From the NCBI GenBank assembly GCA_030323885.1, contig CM059190.1:88883865-88947864 (forward strand): DNA of 64,000 bases, written 5' to 3'. Source of the DNA: Branchipolynoe longqiensis (Eukaryota > Annelida > Polychaeta > Phyllodocida > Polynoidae). The translations under genes and the position numbers were made by a program. Positions 42,302 to 53,489 of the stretch are shown in pieces; positions within the stretch are counted from its first letter, which is position 1; every line of letters starts with the position of its first letter. Under the pieces are notes generated by a model. The model did no database searches. It was not told the origin of the DNA and saw only the letters and a list, made by a program, of their open reading frames with translations.

Positions 42302-42445
42302 CTAGCAACATCTAAGGTCATATAGGAATGGGATTCGAACTAACCAATTGCAGTCATATATATATTGGCATTTTGTGATCTTAACCGGTGAATATACAAA
42401 ATCGTAGAAATTCGCGAAATCGTGGAGATCTTTCATCCCTGCACA
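42302..42445. repeat. SINE-A-type tail joined to a second body
   Basis: CTAGCAACATCTAAGGTCAT then TTCGAACTAACCAAT, TTCGCGAAATCG and TTTCATCCCTG, the same combination as at 32825-32955. Confidence 0.55.
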
Positions 42446-42867
42446 TCTAACTCGTCTAGAGTGAATCATCTATAATAAATCAATAAATCAAATAATTCAA
42501 ACGGCTAAACGGATATATATCAGGGGGCGTGACAAGAGGGGGGGGGGGGGGTATTAGGGGGCCTACTCTACGAGCGTCGTGGTCGCGTACCACAGAAATC
42601 TGCGAACACCCCAGAAATCTGCTTTACCGCCATAAAGAAAAACATGTACTAAATTACCCTCGGCCTTGAAGGAAAAACATGCTATAAAACACAGCGTTTA
42701 ACTAGTGGAGGATGGATGACACTCATCGCTCATTTTTAAACAACTTGGTACTTGTGCTAAAAACCGAATTGACGATTCAACCGACTAACTTAAAGTTGCA
42801 CAGCCGAGGGTTTTGAGTTTTGGTCATTTTCTGAAATAAATATTATTAGGTTGATAGTTATTATCAC
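42446..42867. other. Intergenic with poly-G and family M left end
   Basis: A G-run lies at about 42539-42550. A family M left end (TTAAAGTTGCACAGCCGAGG) starts near 42791. Confidence 0.55.
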
Positions 42868-43200
42868 CTGACGCGGTGGCCGAATCGGTAGAGCGCGGGC
42901 CTTGCGTTCGTGAGATCGAGAGTTCGGTTCCCGGTCGAGTCAAACCACTGGCATATAAAATGTATACCTATCACTTCCGAGCCTGGCGCTCAGCATTAAT
43001 AGGATAGGGCAAGAACTGGCTAGCTCAGTGTCAGGATAATGGGACTAAGTGGGATATCGGGTCATGCTGCCAGTGGCCTGTTTTCCCAGTGGGGTGGCAA
43101 TATAAAGTCACCATGAGTGTGCACTGTTACAAGTCGGTACCCGTCATGATATAACCTTAGATGGTGCCAGGACATAACACTCCAACAATCAACCAACCTC
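42868..43200 (+). mobile_element. SINE-A copy, second-type head
   Basis: Head GCGGTGGCCGAATCGGTAGA and GAGTTCGGTTCCC; complete body and tail to AACACTCCAACAATC. It interrupts a family M element whose remainder (43201-43330) abuts DIRS copy C. Confidence 0.88.
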
Positions 43201-43559
43201 GTTAAAATCTATTATTGTTAGTATCTTACTGTAGTTTGAAATAATTTGTGTTATAAATGGCTAACTTTTGTGATATTTGAAGTGACAAATTAATGTTGGC
43301 AATCACACCAAAACTCGGACGCCATATATAGTTTATACGAATCTTACCTGGATACAGACGATGGATAACTGGTGTTTTCCCGAGGTTCTAGCCTCGGATA
43401 GTCATGGGTCAGGGAGAAGGAAGGACATCCGGGTCCAGCAATCTTTTACATACTTTTTAGGATAACAAATTATTTAACTCTATATGGATACTTATTGTGT
43501 TTTTGATTTGGTTCTAGCGAAAATGATAGTCGTGGTAGGGTAGGGTGGGTAGGGTGGGT

Positions 43560-43700
43560 GGGCCCTGACCCACGACTATCCAAGGCTAGTACCTCGGGAA
43601 AACACCAATTATCTATCATCTGTACCCAGGTAAGATTTGTATAACTATACTATTTTACTTCGGTACTACGCCTCTGGCTACTCATAGCCCAGGGAGAATT
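43560..43700. repeat. Internal complementary region of DIRS copy C
   Basis: Reverse-complement match to the left terminus (about 43331-43420, imperfect), then to the right terminus (TTTTACTTCGGTACTACGCC against the right end at 50285-50306). Confidence 0.8.
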
Positions 43701-43790
43701 TGACGTAATCTCATTTTTTATCCTTCTTTGTTGTAACAATACCATGGATATATATGAGTACATAAATTTAATGTTTTTTCTCACCTGTTT

Positions 43791-44900
43791 CTAGTTGGTG
43801 AGTAGGAGTGTCACCACGCCACTTGACTTTTCCAGTCGTTTGTTGTAATGTTTTGCAAACGATCTAGCCGTCTTCCACCCAGCATGTGCAAGAATTCTCT
43901 TAACCAAGATTCCTAATTGTCTTGCCTTGGAGACCATGGCTCCATGCATTGAGTGAGACGCATAGTGTCTAGTGTTGACTCCTGCTTGTTTAAGACCCTT
44001 GATAGTCCACCTTGCGAGAGTCTCTCGAGATAGCTTTATGTAAAGCTGATTAGTAGTTGTCTGGAATTTCTGATTCCGCATGACTTGGATATGTAAGCCC
44101 TAATGGCCGAAACTACACATATCCGTTTATCCTCTGGAAAACTAGTAATGTGTACTGTGGACAGTGGCTCCCCTGTACGATTTGATTTAAGTAATGTCTG
44201 TAAATCAAATGTAGCGTAGTCCATATCTATTTCTAGTCCATCTAGTGAAAGTGCCACAATGGTTTGGCCTCTGTGTCCTGTAATTAGCAATAATAAGACC
44301 GCTAATTTAAATCCTAGGTCTTTCATTGACAAATGTTTGTTTCTAGGCCATGACTTGGAATAGATTGAATACTATTGATACATCTCAAAACCTATTATAT
44401 TTAGGTTTGGGTGGGTTTCTTTCACACACCGATCTAATGAACCAGTGTAGTAACTGATGTTTCCCATCTATTCTTGGTAGAATAATGGATAGGGCACATC
44501 TCGCTCTTAATAGCACAGAATCCTAGTCCTTCGTCTTCTAATATTCTTAGAAATTGTAACGCTTGAGCTATTGTAGGTTTTAACGGTTTGACTCCTTTGA
44601 GAAGGCAATGAAGGCCCCATTTCTTTAAATAACTTGTGTATAATTTAACTGTTCGCTTTCTCCAGGAATGTGATATCAGTCTTTCTTTTGTTATTTTTCT
44701 AATCCAAATTGTTCCAAATATTTTCTTAGAAAATAAATGGCAAAAGAGGTGTTGTCGACACGTCTCCGTGGACTGTTAGTGGTCCTTGATGTTGAAGGTC
44801 GTTCCTTTCCCTTGGGAAGCTCATCAAGTCTTTTGCTGCTGATGTTATTGCTGCTAACCATGGTTGTGTTCCCCATGCTGGTACTATCAGAACTGCGTTG
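43791..44900 (-). pseudogene. Tyrosine recombinase of DIRS copy C, inactive
   Basis: Frames 43791-44081 and 44036-44332 overlap out of phase, with further breaks upstream. GHRGQT is retained, but the HxxR box reads HSMHG, losing the catalytic arginine. AHAGW and KHYNK are retained. Confidence 0.85.
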
Positions 44901-46620
44901 GTGTGATCCATTTTGATCTTCCTGGCCACTCTGCTGATAATGCTGAATGGGGGGAATATCTAATAGCATTTATTATTCCAAATTAATGAAAATGCATCTC
45001 CTTTCCTTTCCGGGCTTCTGGCTCTGGATGCCGAGACACATATTTTGGTAACTTTTTGTTGTTGCATGATGCAAAGAGATCAATGTCTGGCTTGCCCCAT
45101 TTGTGACAAATAATGTTGAAAATGTTGTGGTTCAATGACCATTCTAAATCGTCATGGAAGTGTCGGCTTTTCCTGTCAGACAAAGTGTTTTGGCTGCCTT
45201 GGAATTTGTGCTACTGCTAGCCATATTTTGTGTTTCTCTGCCTAATCCCAAATGAGTTTTGACAGGTTGTTACATGGTTTGGAGCGAGTCAAACTCTTAC
45301 ATAATTTTTTAGGAATGTGAATCAGACTGAGGAGTCCTAGGTAAATGGCTCTAAGCTCTAGTACATTAATGTGGTCGCAGATTTCATCTTCCATCCACCG
45401 GCCACCTGTTGTCTGTTGGTCTCTATGGCCCCCCAGCCTTCCTAGGAAGGGTCTGTTGTGACACTAGTGTTAGGCTCTCCCATCCTAATCGGGTTGGGTG
45501 AGTTGTTTATGTGTGAAAGCCACCAAATTATATCGTTTTGACCTTCTGGAGAAATTGTCATACACCGCTCGAAGTTTCCTTTAGTACGAGCCAGTGCCAA
45601 GTTCTCAAAGGATTTGATATGGGTCTGGCCTTATAAAATAGCCGGTGCATAGGCTATCATTATTCCTATCAAGACTGCGACTTGTCGTATTTTTGGTTTG
45701 TTTAATTGTAGTAATTGGTTTGCTGTTGTGATTTTATCAACTTTTTGTTCTGTTAACGAGATAGTCATTTTAATGGTGTCAATAAAGAACCCCAGAAACT
45801 TTAGTTTGTTTGTTGACGTTAGTACTGATTTAGTTTTATGTATATATAGAAACCTAAATTTGTAAATGTTTTACATATCTACTGCTGCTTGGCATTGTTT
45901 GTTTGTTTGTTGTTTTATGTCCTAGCAACATCTAAGGTCATATCAGGACTGGCTTGGCATTGTTGTGTTTGCGCGACAATAAATATTGTCAATGTATGGG
46001 AACATGCTATGTCCTTTCCTAGCCATTAGCGAAAAAATTGGTTTGAGTAACCTTGTGAAAATGCGTGGACAGCAGGCCAGTCCATTCGGCATACACGTGA
46101 ACTCATAAAGTTCCCCATTCTAACAGAATCTGAAATACTTTCGATCATGTTTATAGATGGGCACTGTGTAGTATGTATTTTTAAGGTCAACGCTGGCTAG
46201 CCAAGAGCCTTGTGTGACTAAGTCTCTCGCTGTTTCTAACGAAAACATTTTAAAGTGTTTGTATTCTACAAATCTGTTAAATAAGGTTAGGTCTAAAATT
46301 AGTCTAACATCCCCGTTTGGTTTCGGTCTTAATGAGATATTCGAGATAAATTCCCCAGCAATGTGTAGTGCCGGTTCTATAATGCCCTTTTCGCAAAACT
46401 TTAGGACTTCAAGTTACGAAACGTGAAACCGATATGGAAATGGTATTCTATTTTGAATAGGTTCTTCTATTAATGGAATCCTTACACCTTCTGCTAGGCT
46501 AAGGATATGTCAGTTATCTGTAACTTTATTCCATTCTGAAAGACAGTTATTGAGGTTACCAGCTTGAAAGGTATTGCTTACTGTTTCGGTTGCTATTGTT
46601 TGAGTCGCCACTTCTATTTG
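44726..46620 (-). pseudogene. RT-RNase H-methyltransferase of DIRS copy C, broken
   Basis: Fragments are recognisable by alignment with copy B: methyltransferase-like end (44726-44929, AVLIVPAWGTQPW), DLFASCNNKKLP (about 45085), RNase H and RT pieces with many shifts and stops. A SINE tail fragment splits the polymerase region. Confidence 0.8.
45899..45955 (-). mobile_element. SINE-A tail-only insertion
   Basis: About 57 bp of SINE-A 3' end (TTTTATGTCCTAGCAACATC) lies between two copies of a GCTTGGCATTGTT-like target (about 45886-45898 and 45952-45964). It is a strongly 5'-truncated retroposition event. Confidence 0.75.
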
Positions 46621-47728
46621 TTCCCTGGGCAGGGGAACGGCTTCTGAGTGTCGAACTCCCTCTTGAGGGGCCTGTTCCCGTCGTTCCAGCCGAACGACTG
46701 GCTCTGGTCCCTTCCTCTGGCTTGGAAGCTGAAGTTGGATACGAACCAGCCTCCTCGTTGGCTGGTTCTTTGGTTGCGAAAATCCTGCCTCAGCTTCTTG
46801 AAGCGGTTGGAGTTGCCATCAGCCGATTTCTTTTCGTCGGTTTCCATGTGTTTTCCACACTTGGAGCTGGTCTCTACTTGTTTGAACAACTATTGCAGTT
46901 GTCCGCCAAACATCCAGCGGCCTGCCCTTAATAGGCTTTGGTGCTAGGAATAGGGTGTATTCCTTTCCATCATTGGTCTTTTTGGACCACACCACCTCTT
47001 TCCCAGCATCTGTGCAGACCACTTTGAAGACGTTTTCGAACCATCCATAGGAGAGGAAGTTGCTGGTTGCCGTTAGTAATGCAATTCCTTCGTTCATATC
47101 ATCACAGAGTGATGAGAACTTGATCTGGGCCATCATCGTGTTGGCGATGGCCGCAATGGCTGTAAGAGCCAAGAGTACCCCCCTTGTGGACAGTGTAGAG
47201 AGCCGTCTCAAACCTTTTCCTCTCCTCACTGAGTTTTACTTCAGGGTCCATCTCCTTGATAGCGGATTCCGGATTTCCTTTAATTCCTGTGAATTTCTCC
47301 ACCATCTTGATTATGACCTCCACTGGTTTGAAAGTGTTAAAGTGGCCTTGGATGGTTTTCCTCATGAGCATCGTCCTGTGTATTTTCTTACATCTAAGCA
47401 CGTTACACTTTTTTTGTGTCTTTCCCACACAATTTAGCGTATTTGCCGGAGTGCTTAGTGTCGGAGTCTAAACTCGTCAACGATGAGTCTGATGACAAGT
47501 CCGAAGAGGAGGATTTGTGTTTTCTCCTCTTCTTACGACTTTTTCTTTGTTTTCTTCACGAGGGGCTTCTTTTTACGGGCTCTCGTGTACTCGTCTCCTT
47601 CTGACAAATTCTTCTTCTTGTGTTTGCGCTTCTGTGCAGACACAAATGCCTCCTCTGAGTCGTCCTCAGTTGAGGCCTGATCCTCGGAAAAATCCTCCCA
47701 TTCCGACTCATCGGAGTCCTGTGGTACC

Positions 47729-49372
47729 TTGCTTCGCCTTTTCTTTGATGTACCCGCTCTAGATGGTAACATTTCCTCCATTTTCTGTTGCACTAGCCTG
47801 GCAACCCACAAAATCACAAAATGGACCGACAACTGGTGTGTGGCAATTAACAAAGAAAAGTCATCAGCTACACTCTTCTCACTATCCACCAAAGCAAAGG
47901 CTGGTGATTTGACCCTGGGCAGTACCCCAATGCAGTGTGAAAACCAACAAACATACCTGGGAGTCACCTTTGACAAGAGGCTAACATGGAAGCCACAGAT
48001 AGAGAATGCACAGGGAAAAGCTAGAAGGAAGCTGAACATCATGAGGAAGCTGGCAGGAACGCAGTGGGGGGCCAATGAGAAGATTCTCAAAATTGTATAC
48101 CAAGGCACCGTACTACCACACCTGGAATATGGGTCCTGCTCATGGATGAGTTTGGCCCAGACCCACAGAAAAACTCTTGATAAAGTCCAGAACCAGGCTC
48201 TTTGTATCATCACTGGTGCAATAAGATCTACACCTATTAAGAAGATGGAAGAGATAACAGGAATACCACCCCTGATCATGAGAAGAGAAAGCAAAGCCAT
48301 GATACAGTTCATAAAAGCCAAGTATTTCAAATACCACCTGATGAATACTAGAGTGGGAGAACTTTCTTCTGGAAGATTGAAAAGGTCCAGTTTTATGACT
48401 GAAACAAGAGCCCTGCAGACAAAACACCAAGCAAAGCTCCTAGTGCAAGTAGAGGCCTTAACCGTCACTGATTCTCCTCCCTGGGAAAGAAAGCTGGAGA
48501 ACTTCAGTATTAGTATCACAGTGCCTTACCTCTCCACTAAAGATGCACACGGCGAAATGAGCAGGAAAATCCTGACACTGGCAATGCTTGATGAAAAGTA
48601 CCCCCAGGAGGCATGGATCCATGCCTACACTGACGGGTCAGCTACAGATGCAGTCCAGAGAGGTGGTGCTGGGGTATACATCAGGTACCCTAATGGACAA
48701 AGGCAGACAAAGGCAACACCAACAGGCCTTCACTGCACAAACTATAGAGCTGAGGTTTCAGCCCTGGTCCAAGCTGCTAAGATATTGAAAAGCACCACAG
48801 CCACAGGCTCTCAGATAGTTTTCCTTACTGATGCCAGGTCTGTCCTTGAGGCAGTCACAGAGAACAAACTGCCACGCCTCCAGGAAGCACTTCAAAATAT
48901 CCACTGCTTCAGAATTGTGCTGCAGTGGATTCCCTCACACTGCGGCATTCAGGGTAACGAAGAAGCTGACAAAATGGCTAAGATGGGTGCAGAGGCAGAA
49001 CAGCACGAAAACAGTGTTGACTTTAAGGAGATGAAGACCATCATTAAGTCTCTGCATAGATCACCAGAATCACGAGACAGCTACTATCAACTGTCAAGAC
49101 AACATCAAGTGATCATCTTCCGCCTTAGGACTGGGCATAACAGGCTTAACAATCACCTGCACAGATACTTCCGTGTAGTACCATCTTCCCTCTGCCCCTG
49201 TGGAGAGGAAGATCAGACTGCTGAGCATATCCTACAGAGCTGCTTGAACCATCACTCACTGAGGGAAGAGATATGGCCAGCTCCCACTGACTTGCAGGAG
49301 AAGCTGTACGGGGCTGCAGATGTGCTACAGAGGACTGTCAATTTTATTATGAGAACTGGGCTCCAAGTGTAA
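47729..49372 (+). CDS. LINE RT C-terminus plus RNase H (truncated protein)
   Basis: The frame is open for 547 codons. The first 26 or so residues come from antisense DIRS sequence. The rest is the thumb/C-terminal part of a LINE polymerase (YLGVTFDKRLTW, VLPHLEYGSCSW), then RNase H with AYTDGSATDA (D near residue 302), NYRAEVSAL, FLTDARSVLEAV and WIPSHCGIQGNEEADKMA. A cysteine-rich end follows (CPCGEEDQTAEHILQSC). Endonuclease and RT catalytic YADD are absent, so it is non-autonomous. The absence of stops indicates a young insertion. Confidence 0.87.
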   Translation: MLRLFFDVPALDGNISSIFCCTSLATHKITKWTDNWCVAINKEKSSATLFSLSTKAKAGDLTLGSTPMQCENQQTYLGVTFDKRLTWKPQIENAQGKARRKLNIMRKLAGTQWGANEKILKIVYQGTVLPHLEYGSCSWMSLAQTHRKTLDKVQNQALCIITGAIRSTPIKKMEEITGIPPLIMRRESKAMIQFIKAKYFKYHLMNTRVGELSSGRLKRSSFMTETRALQTKHQAKLLVQVEALTVTDSPPWERKLENFSISITVPYLSTKDAHGEMSRKILTLAMLDEKYPQEAWIHAYTDGSATDAVQRGGAGVYIRYPNGQRQTKATPTGLHCTNYRAEVSALVQAAKILKSTTATGSQIVFLTDARSVLEAVTENKLPRLQEALQNIHCFRIVLQWIPSHCGIQGNEEADKMAKMGAEAEQHENSVDFKEMKTIIKSLHRSPESRDSYYQLSRQHQVIIFRLRTGHNRLNNHLHRYFRVVPSSLCPCGEEDQTAEHILQSCLNHHSLREEIWPAPTDLQEKLYGAADVLQRTVNFIMRTGLQV

Positions 49373-49397
49373 TTGAAGGGGAACGAAAAGAAGAAGA
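47807..49397 (+). mobile_element. 5'-truncated LINE with RNase H, inside DIRS copy C
   Basis: A 12-bp target duplication AGCCTGGCAACC lies at 47795-47806 and 49398-49409. The 3' end is an AAG/GAA-rich repeat. An RNase H domain points to the I/Jockey-related group of LINEs. Confidence 0.9.
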
Positions 49398-50304
49398 AGC
49401 CTGGCAACCTGCTCGTCTAGGTCCCTATCAGTGGGGCCGGGGTCGGTTTAGTACACCCCTTGCCTTCTCAGAATCCCTTTGTTCTGGAGAGGGTGACCTT
49501 TGTACCTGCACAGGCGGTGTGGCATCTTCATCCGCACTGAGTGCATGAGTTGCCTCTGCCATACTCCGCTTCATAACCATGGCTCTGAGACTGTGAGTAA
49601 AAAGAAGAATGATCAGGCGTTGTCTTAGGTGAAATAGCACACTGATAATTCAAGTATAATTATACTAGGTGTGTATTTTATGGCGTTAAATCAATGTTTA
49701 ACGCAGGCGTATGGCTAACCGACAGTCGCAGGATAACGGTATGGGTAACCAACCAATCCTAACAAGGGGTAGGGACCAGTGTAGCAGTGCCCTCCCACAC
49801 TCTAAGTACCTATAAACTTCTCCCACCTGTGGCTTTTTTCGGCAACAAGTTGAAGAAAATACTATAGCACTCGGAGGTACGCCTTAACGAGAATCACAAC
49901 AGGGGGGGAATCTTAATGAGACCCAGGGAATGAATCCCCAACGATGTAACTGGCTCCTGCCAAACATGTCTCTGTTCGGCAATGGGTGGCTTAATTAATA
50001 ACCGAACAATGGAAGCATTATTCTTTCGATCATGCCAATTATGATCGAAACTAAACTGTAAAACAGTAATATCTTATCGAAAAGTTAAACAAAATTTTGT
50101 ATGTGAATGCTAACATGAATTAAACAGACGCGTCATTTGAAAGATTCTAACCTGTTTGGTTTTGTAGTAAATGTAGAAAAACTGCCGGAGCTGGTTACAA
50201 AACACACGTCCTCCTGCTGTGAGCTGATTATGCTAATTGCTGGACCCGTATATGCTTCCTTCTCCCTGCGCTATGAGTAGCCAGAGGCGTAGTACTGAGA
50301 TAAA

Positions 50305-50306
<2 letters not shown>

Positions 50307-50340
<34 letters not shown>
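50307..50340 (+). repeat. (CA)n microsatellite at DIRS copy C edge
   Basis: An AC dinucleotide run directly follows the right terminus. Confidence 0.9.
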
Positions 50341-50345
<5 letters not shown>

Positions 50346-51027
50346 TTGTGTCTTTCTTTTGTGGGGTACTAGATGTTTGAAAACAAGATTACGGCGGTGA
50401 TTCATGAAGTGTTGATTCATGAAGTGATCGGATACCCCCATTATTTGCAGAACTCCTTTACACTTACTATTTTTGTTGACGGTATCATTGGTAACGGAGT
50501 AAAAGTACCTTCATGAGTCAGGAGATAAAAACACAACCCAGAGGTATCATTAGCCAACTGCCATGTGTTTGTGTTGTGCTTTATAACATATCCAGATCCA
50601 TAATCGTCTTCTATTTCTAGATTTCTATATCTCTCTCTGTGTGTCTCTCTGTGTCTCTCTCTATACCTCTACTACCCATATTGATAGATCTCGTTCCCGT
50701 GTGAAACTCGTTGGATTCGAACCTGTGGGCTCGAATTAGTGGAGATTGAAGTGTTTTAAAAAGGGTTAAAATATGTCAAATTTCGTGCTGCGGACACCGT
50801 ATACGCCCACTTTGGAGTACCTATTTATATTAACTGTGTACGTTCCTTGCCCAGGGCCACAAGGCAAACTGTTGTCCTATATTTCAGACATAATTTATTT
50901 AACAGAAAAACTGTTTGCTTGTTACTGCTAACGTATAATACAAGATGGCAGCTGAAACATATTTTGAAATAAACAAACAAAATAGCATACATCACAAAAT
51001 TCTAGAACCTGGCTACACTCCTCCCTC
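50341..51027. other. Intergenic, no gene
   Basis: TCTC/TGTC-rich microsatellite at about 50625-50665; otherwise featureless. Confidence 0.5.
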
Positions 51028-51030
51028 ATA

Positions 51031-51603
51031 AGCCGTGTTCACACGGGGAAAAAGTAAAGCGATTCAGCCAAGGTGAATACTAGGAGTCGAATTAGCGGCC
51101 CGTTCACACGGGCAGTACTTGGCCCGGAAATCGATATCTGCGCATGAGCAAGTACAGTATGACCAGCGCCAGTTTTCGGTTAGGCGACATCACCACGAGA
51201 GAGTGGGTTCGACCTAGATATGTATGTACTGAATCGTATTGGTTTGGAACGGTCAAAACTTCTGCTGGGCAGTGAAACCCTAAAAATAAATTATGAAAAA
51301 AATATCTGTGCACAACGAGCAGCTTCATACAGCAAATTTACCGGAAAGTCAACACACTCAGGTCTCAACTGTCACGTCCTTAATCCGCCTCAAGTAAGTC
51401 GGTTGCGTCCACACGGGCAAAATAAATCGATTCACAGAAATCGATTCACGTACACTACCTCGACAAGTAGTTTACAGTAACCGGATCACAGGAATCGATT
51501 CAGCCCTAATTCGACTCACACGCCCGTTCACACGCGAAATGTAACCCGAACTAGGCAAGTCGATTTCTACGAATCGATTTACATGGCCCGTGTGAACACG
51601 GCT
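51031..51603. mobile_element. Fold-back MITE, 573 bp
   Basis: Ends AGCCGTGTTCACACGGG and its reverse complement, with ATA on both sides (51028-51030, 51604-51606). Internal AATCGATT-rich subrepeats are inverted. The TIR is related to the element at 62900. Confidence 0.8.
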
Positions 51604-52056
51604 ATAGACAAATCAATGTTTCGATGTTTTAGGCATTTCATCCACCAAATTAGAAGTCTACACACCCGAGTCAGAGGACTGATATGATTATGTGTGTGTT
51701 GTTGTTGGTTTAGGCCCTAGCAACATCCTGATATGACTTTTAAAAACACAACAAAAACACACTAAAGATACCATATATATGGCAATGTACTAATACTATA
51801 CAAATAGCTTCTGGAAAATGTCTATAGTTTTATTATGTGCATAGTGATATCCGATAACGCTGTATTACAATGTATTTGTCATACATTACGTAAATTACCA
51901 TTGTATAATCACTGGAGAAATATACCATATATTTATAGTTTCAAGCTAAGTGGATTGCTTTTGGGGGGTTAAATTTTAATTTGGACTATAATATTCAGGA
52001 ATAAATGTTATTGAATACGGGTGTCCAGAGTTCCGCTGGTGCCTCAGGGAGGACAG
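51604..52056. other. Intergenic with a SINE-A tail fragment
   Basis: TTTAGGCCCTAGCAACATCC near 51712 is a SINE-A tail scrap. No gene. Confidence 0.5.
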
Positions 52057-52274
52057 TAGATAAAAGATTCACCCGGTACTTGTAGTACACGGGTGAGCGA
52101 CAACGTAGTGTAAATACAGGCGAAAATAGCTTTAGTATAGAACAGGAAGTAGAATGCCTGCCTCCAGTATCAAATGGATACTTATATCGTAGTGTCTACC
52201 CATACGTGACCGTACGGGTAGAGTTGAAGTCTTGGCATACGTGCGTGCGCATCTGTAGGGTTAAGCTAAGATTC

Positions 52275-52375
52275 CTTATACGCGGTATGCGGCATGCGGT
52301 ATGCGAATGGGAGGATTCCTTCTACATGGTATGCGGCATGCGGCATGTGGCATGCGGCATGCGGCATGCGACACA
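52275..52375 (+). repeat. GCATGCGG-type short tandem repeat
   Basis: Repeated GCATGCGG/GTATGCGG; the inverted counterpart is at about 56815-56985. Confidence 0.8.
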
Positions 52376-52430
52376 TGACTGGCTATATTTCAAAAATAAA
52401 AATAAACAAGTATGCTCCATACTGCACTGT

Positions 52431-52977
52431 GATGCGCAAAAAGGAAGACAGAACTCGGGAGTGGGAAACTGAAGCGTTTATTGAGACGCCTCGGGCAATA
52501 TATAAACAGAGCAATATACAGCAATCAGTATCAAAACATATAGAAGAGATATACAGGGCAGGTAACAGTGCAAATATCAAAATCTATAGAGAAGATATCG
52601 AGGGTAGGTTATATGCTGAGAGCGTCCGGCCGAGGGAAAGGCCCGAGGAGGGAGTCCTGAGGGTCTATGGAAGGGGGTGCGCCGAAGAGCCCTCCACCAG
52701 GAAGGGAGCTAGAAGGAGATAGTTGGGTGGGTGGGTGGAGAAGAAGGGCAGCGTGGTGGAGACTGGAGGCGAATGGCTGAAGGAGGCGGGCGGGCGGCCT
52801 TATAAGGGAGAAGGTGAGCAGTGGCAGGGAAGGCGTGAAGGCTCAGGGCCGGGGGGAGGGCGAGGGTGAGCAGCGGGCGTCGCGCGAGGCGCGAATGCTG
52901 CGCGACAGCCCGGGGTCAGGAGGGGGGGGGGGACTCTTCCTTTCCTCGCATCAAACGTAATGCTTCGCATTACGACC
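52431..52977 (-). repeat. GC-rich tandem unit 1 (interior missing)
   Basis: Made of block P1 (52431-52703) and block P2 (about 52735-52977). P1 recurs at 52978-53248 and P2 at about 56305-56545. On the minus strand P2 holds CCTTATAAGG (52798-52807) and P1 holds AATAAA (52477-52482). Thus unit 1 is unit 2 without its interior. Confidence 0.85.
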
Positions 52978-53489
52978 GATGCGCAAAAAGGAAGACAGAA
53001 CTCGGGAGTGGGAAACTGAGGCGTTTATTGAGACGCCTCGGGCAATATATAAACAGAGCAATATACAGCAATCAGTATCAAAACATATAGAAGAGATATA
53101 CAGGGCAGGTAACAGTGCAAATATCAAAATCTATAGAGAAGATATCGAGGGTAGGTTATATGCTGAGAGCGTCCGGCCGAGGGAAAGGCCCGAGGAGGGA
53201 GTCCTGAGGGTCTATGGAAGGGGGTGCGCCGAAGAGCCCTCCACCAAAACGGAGGAGAGGGCTCGAGGCGCGCCCGAGGGGGCGAGGCGGGGCACGTAGG
53301 AGTGCACCGCCTCGGAGGTCCAGGTCCCCTGGGCCATGAGGCGAGTGTCCGGGGGCTGCGTCGACAGGGAGCGGGCGGCCAAAAAAAAAGGAGGCCCGCT
53401 CCTTGGCGAGATCCGGTGAGGAGGTCTGAGGAGGGCCGAGCAGGGGGGCAGCGAAGTCCTCAGGGCTGGGTTATAGCAGGCAGCGAAGG

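Larger units (their letters stand above)
46614..49580 (-). pseudogene. Gag-like protein of DIRS copy C, split by a LINE
   Basis: The N-terminus starts MVMKRSMAEATH at 49578-49580. It is interrupted by the LINE after the region DLDEQVAR/LVQQKMEEM and continues with acidic and lysine-rich tracts (47770-47500), a KPVEVIIKMVEKFTGIKG core (about 47325) and an RG-rich end (46614-46700). There are several frameshifts. Confidence 0.8.
43331..50307 (-). mobile_element. DIRS-type retrotransposon, copy C, decayed
   Basis: Left terminus GTTTATACGAATCTTACC, internal complementary region at about 43560-43700, and right terminus ending AGATAAAATA before (CA)n. All genes are broken. It contains a SINE-A tail fragment (45897-45955) and a LINE (47807-49397). 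Confidence 0.9.

Noticed and set aside
42868..42945. Functional tRNA gene
   Set aside because: A and B boxes are present, but the segment is the head of SINE-A, with body and tail attached. The same holds for heads at 19981, 28750 and 60956.
47533..48519. 328-codon minus-strand frame 47533-48519 as a gene
   Set aside because: Only the end (about 47533-47800) is DIRS Gag. The rest is the antisense shadow of the LINE.
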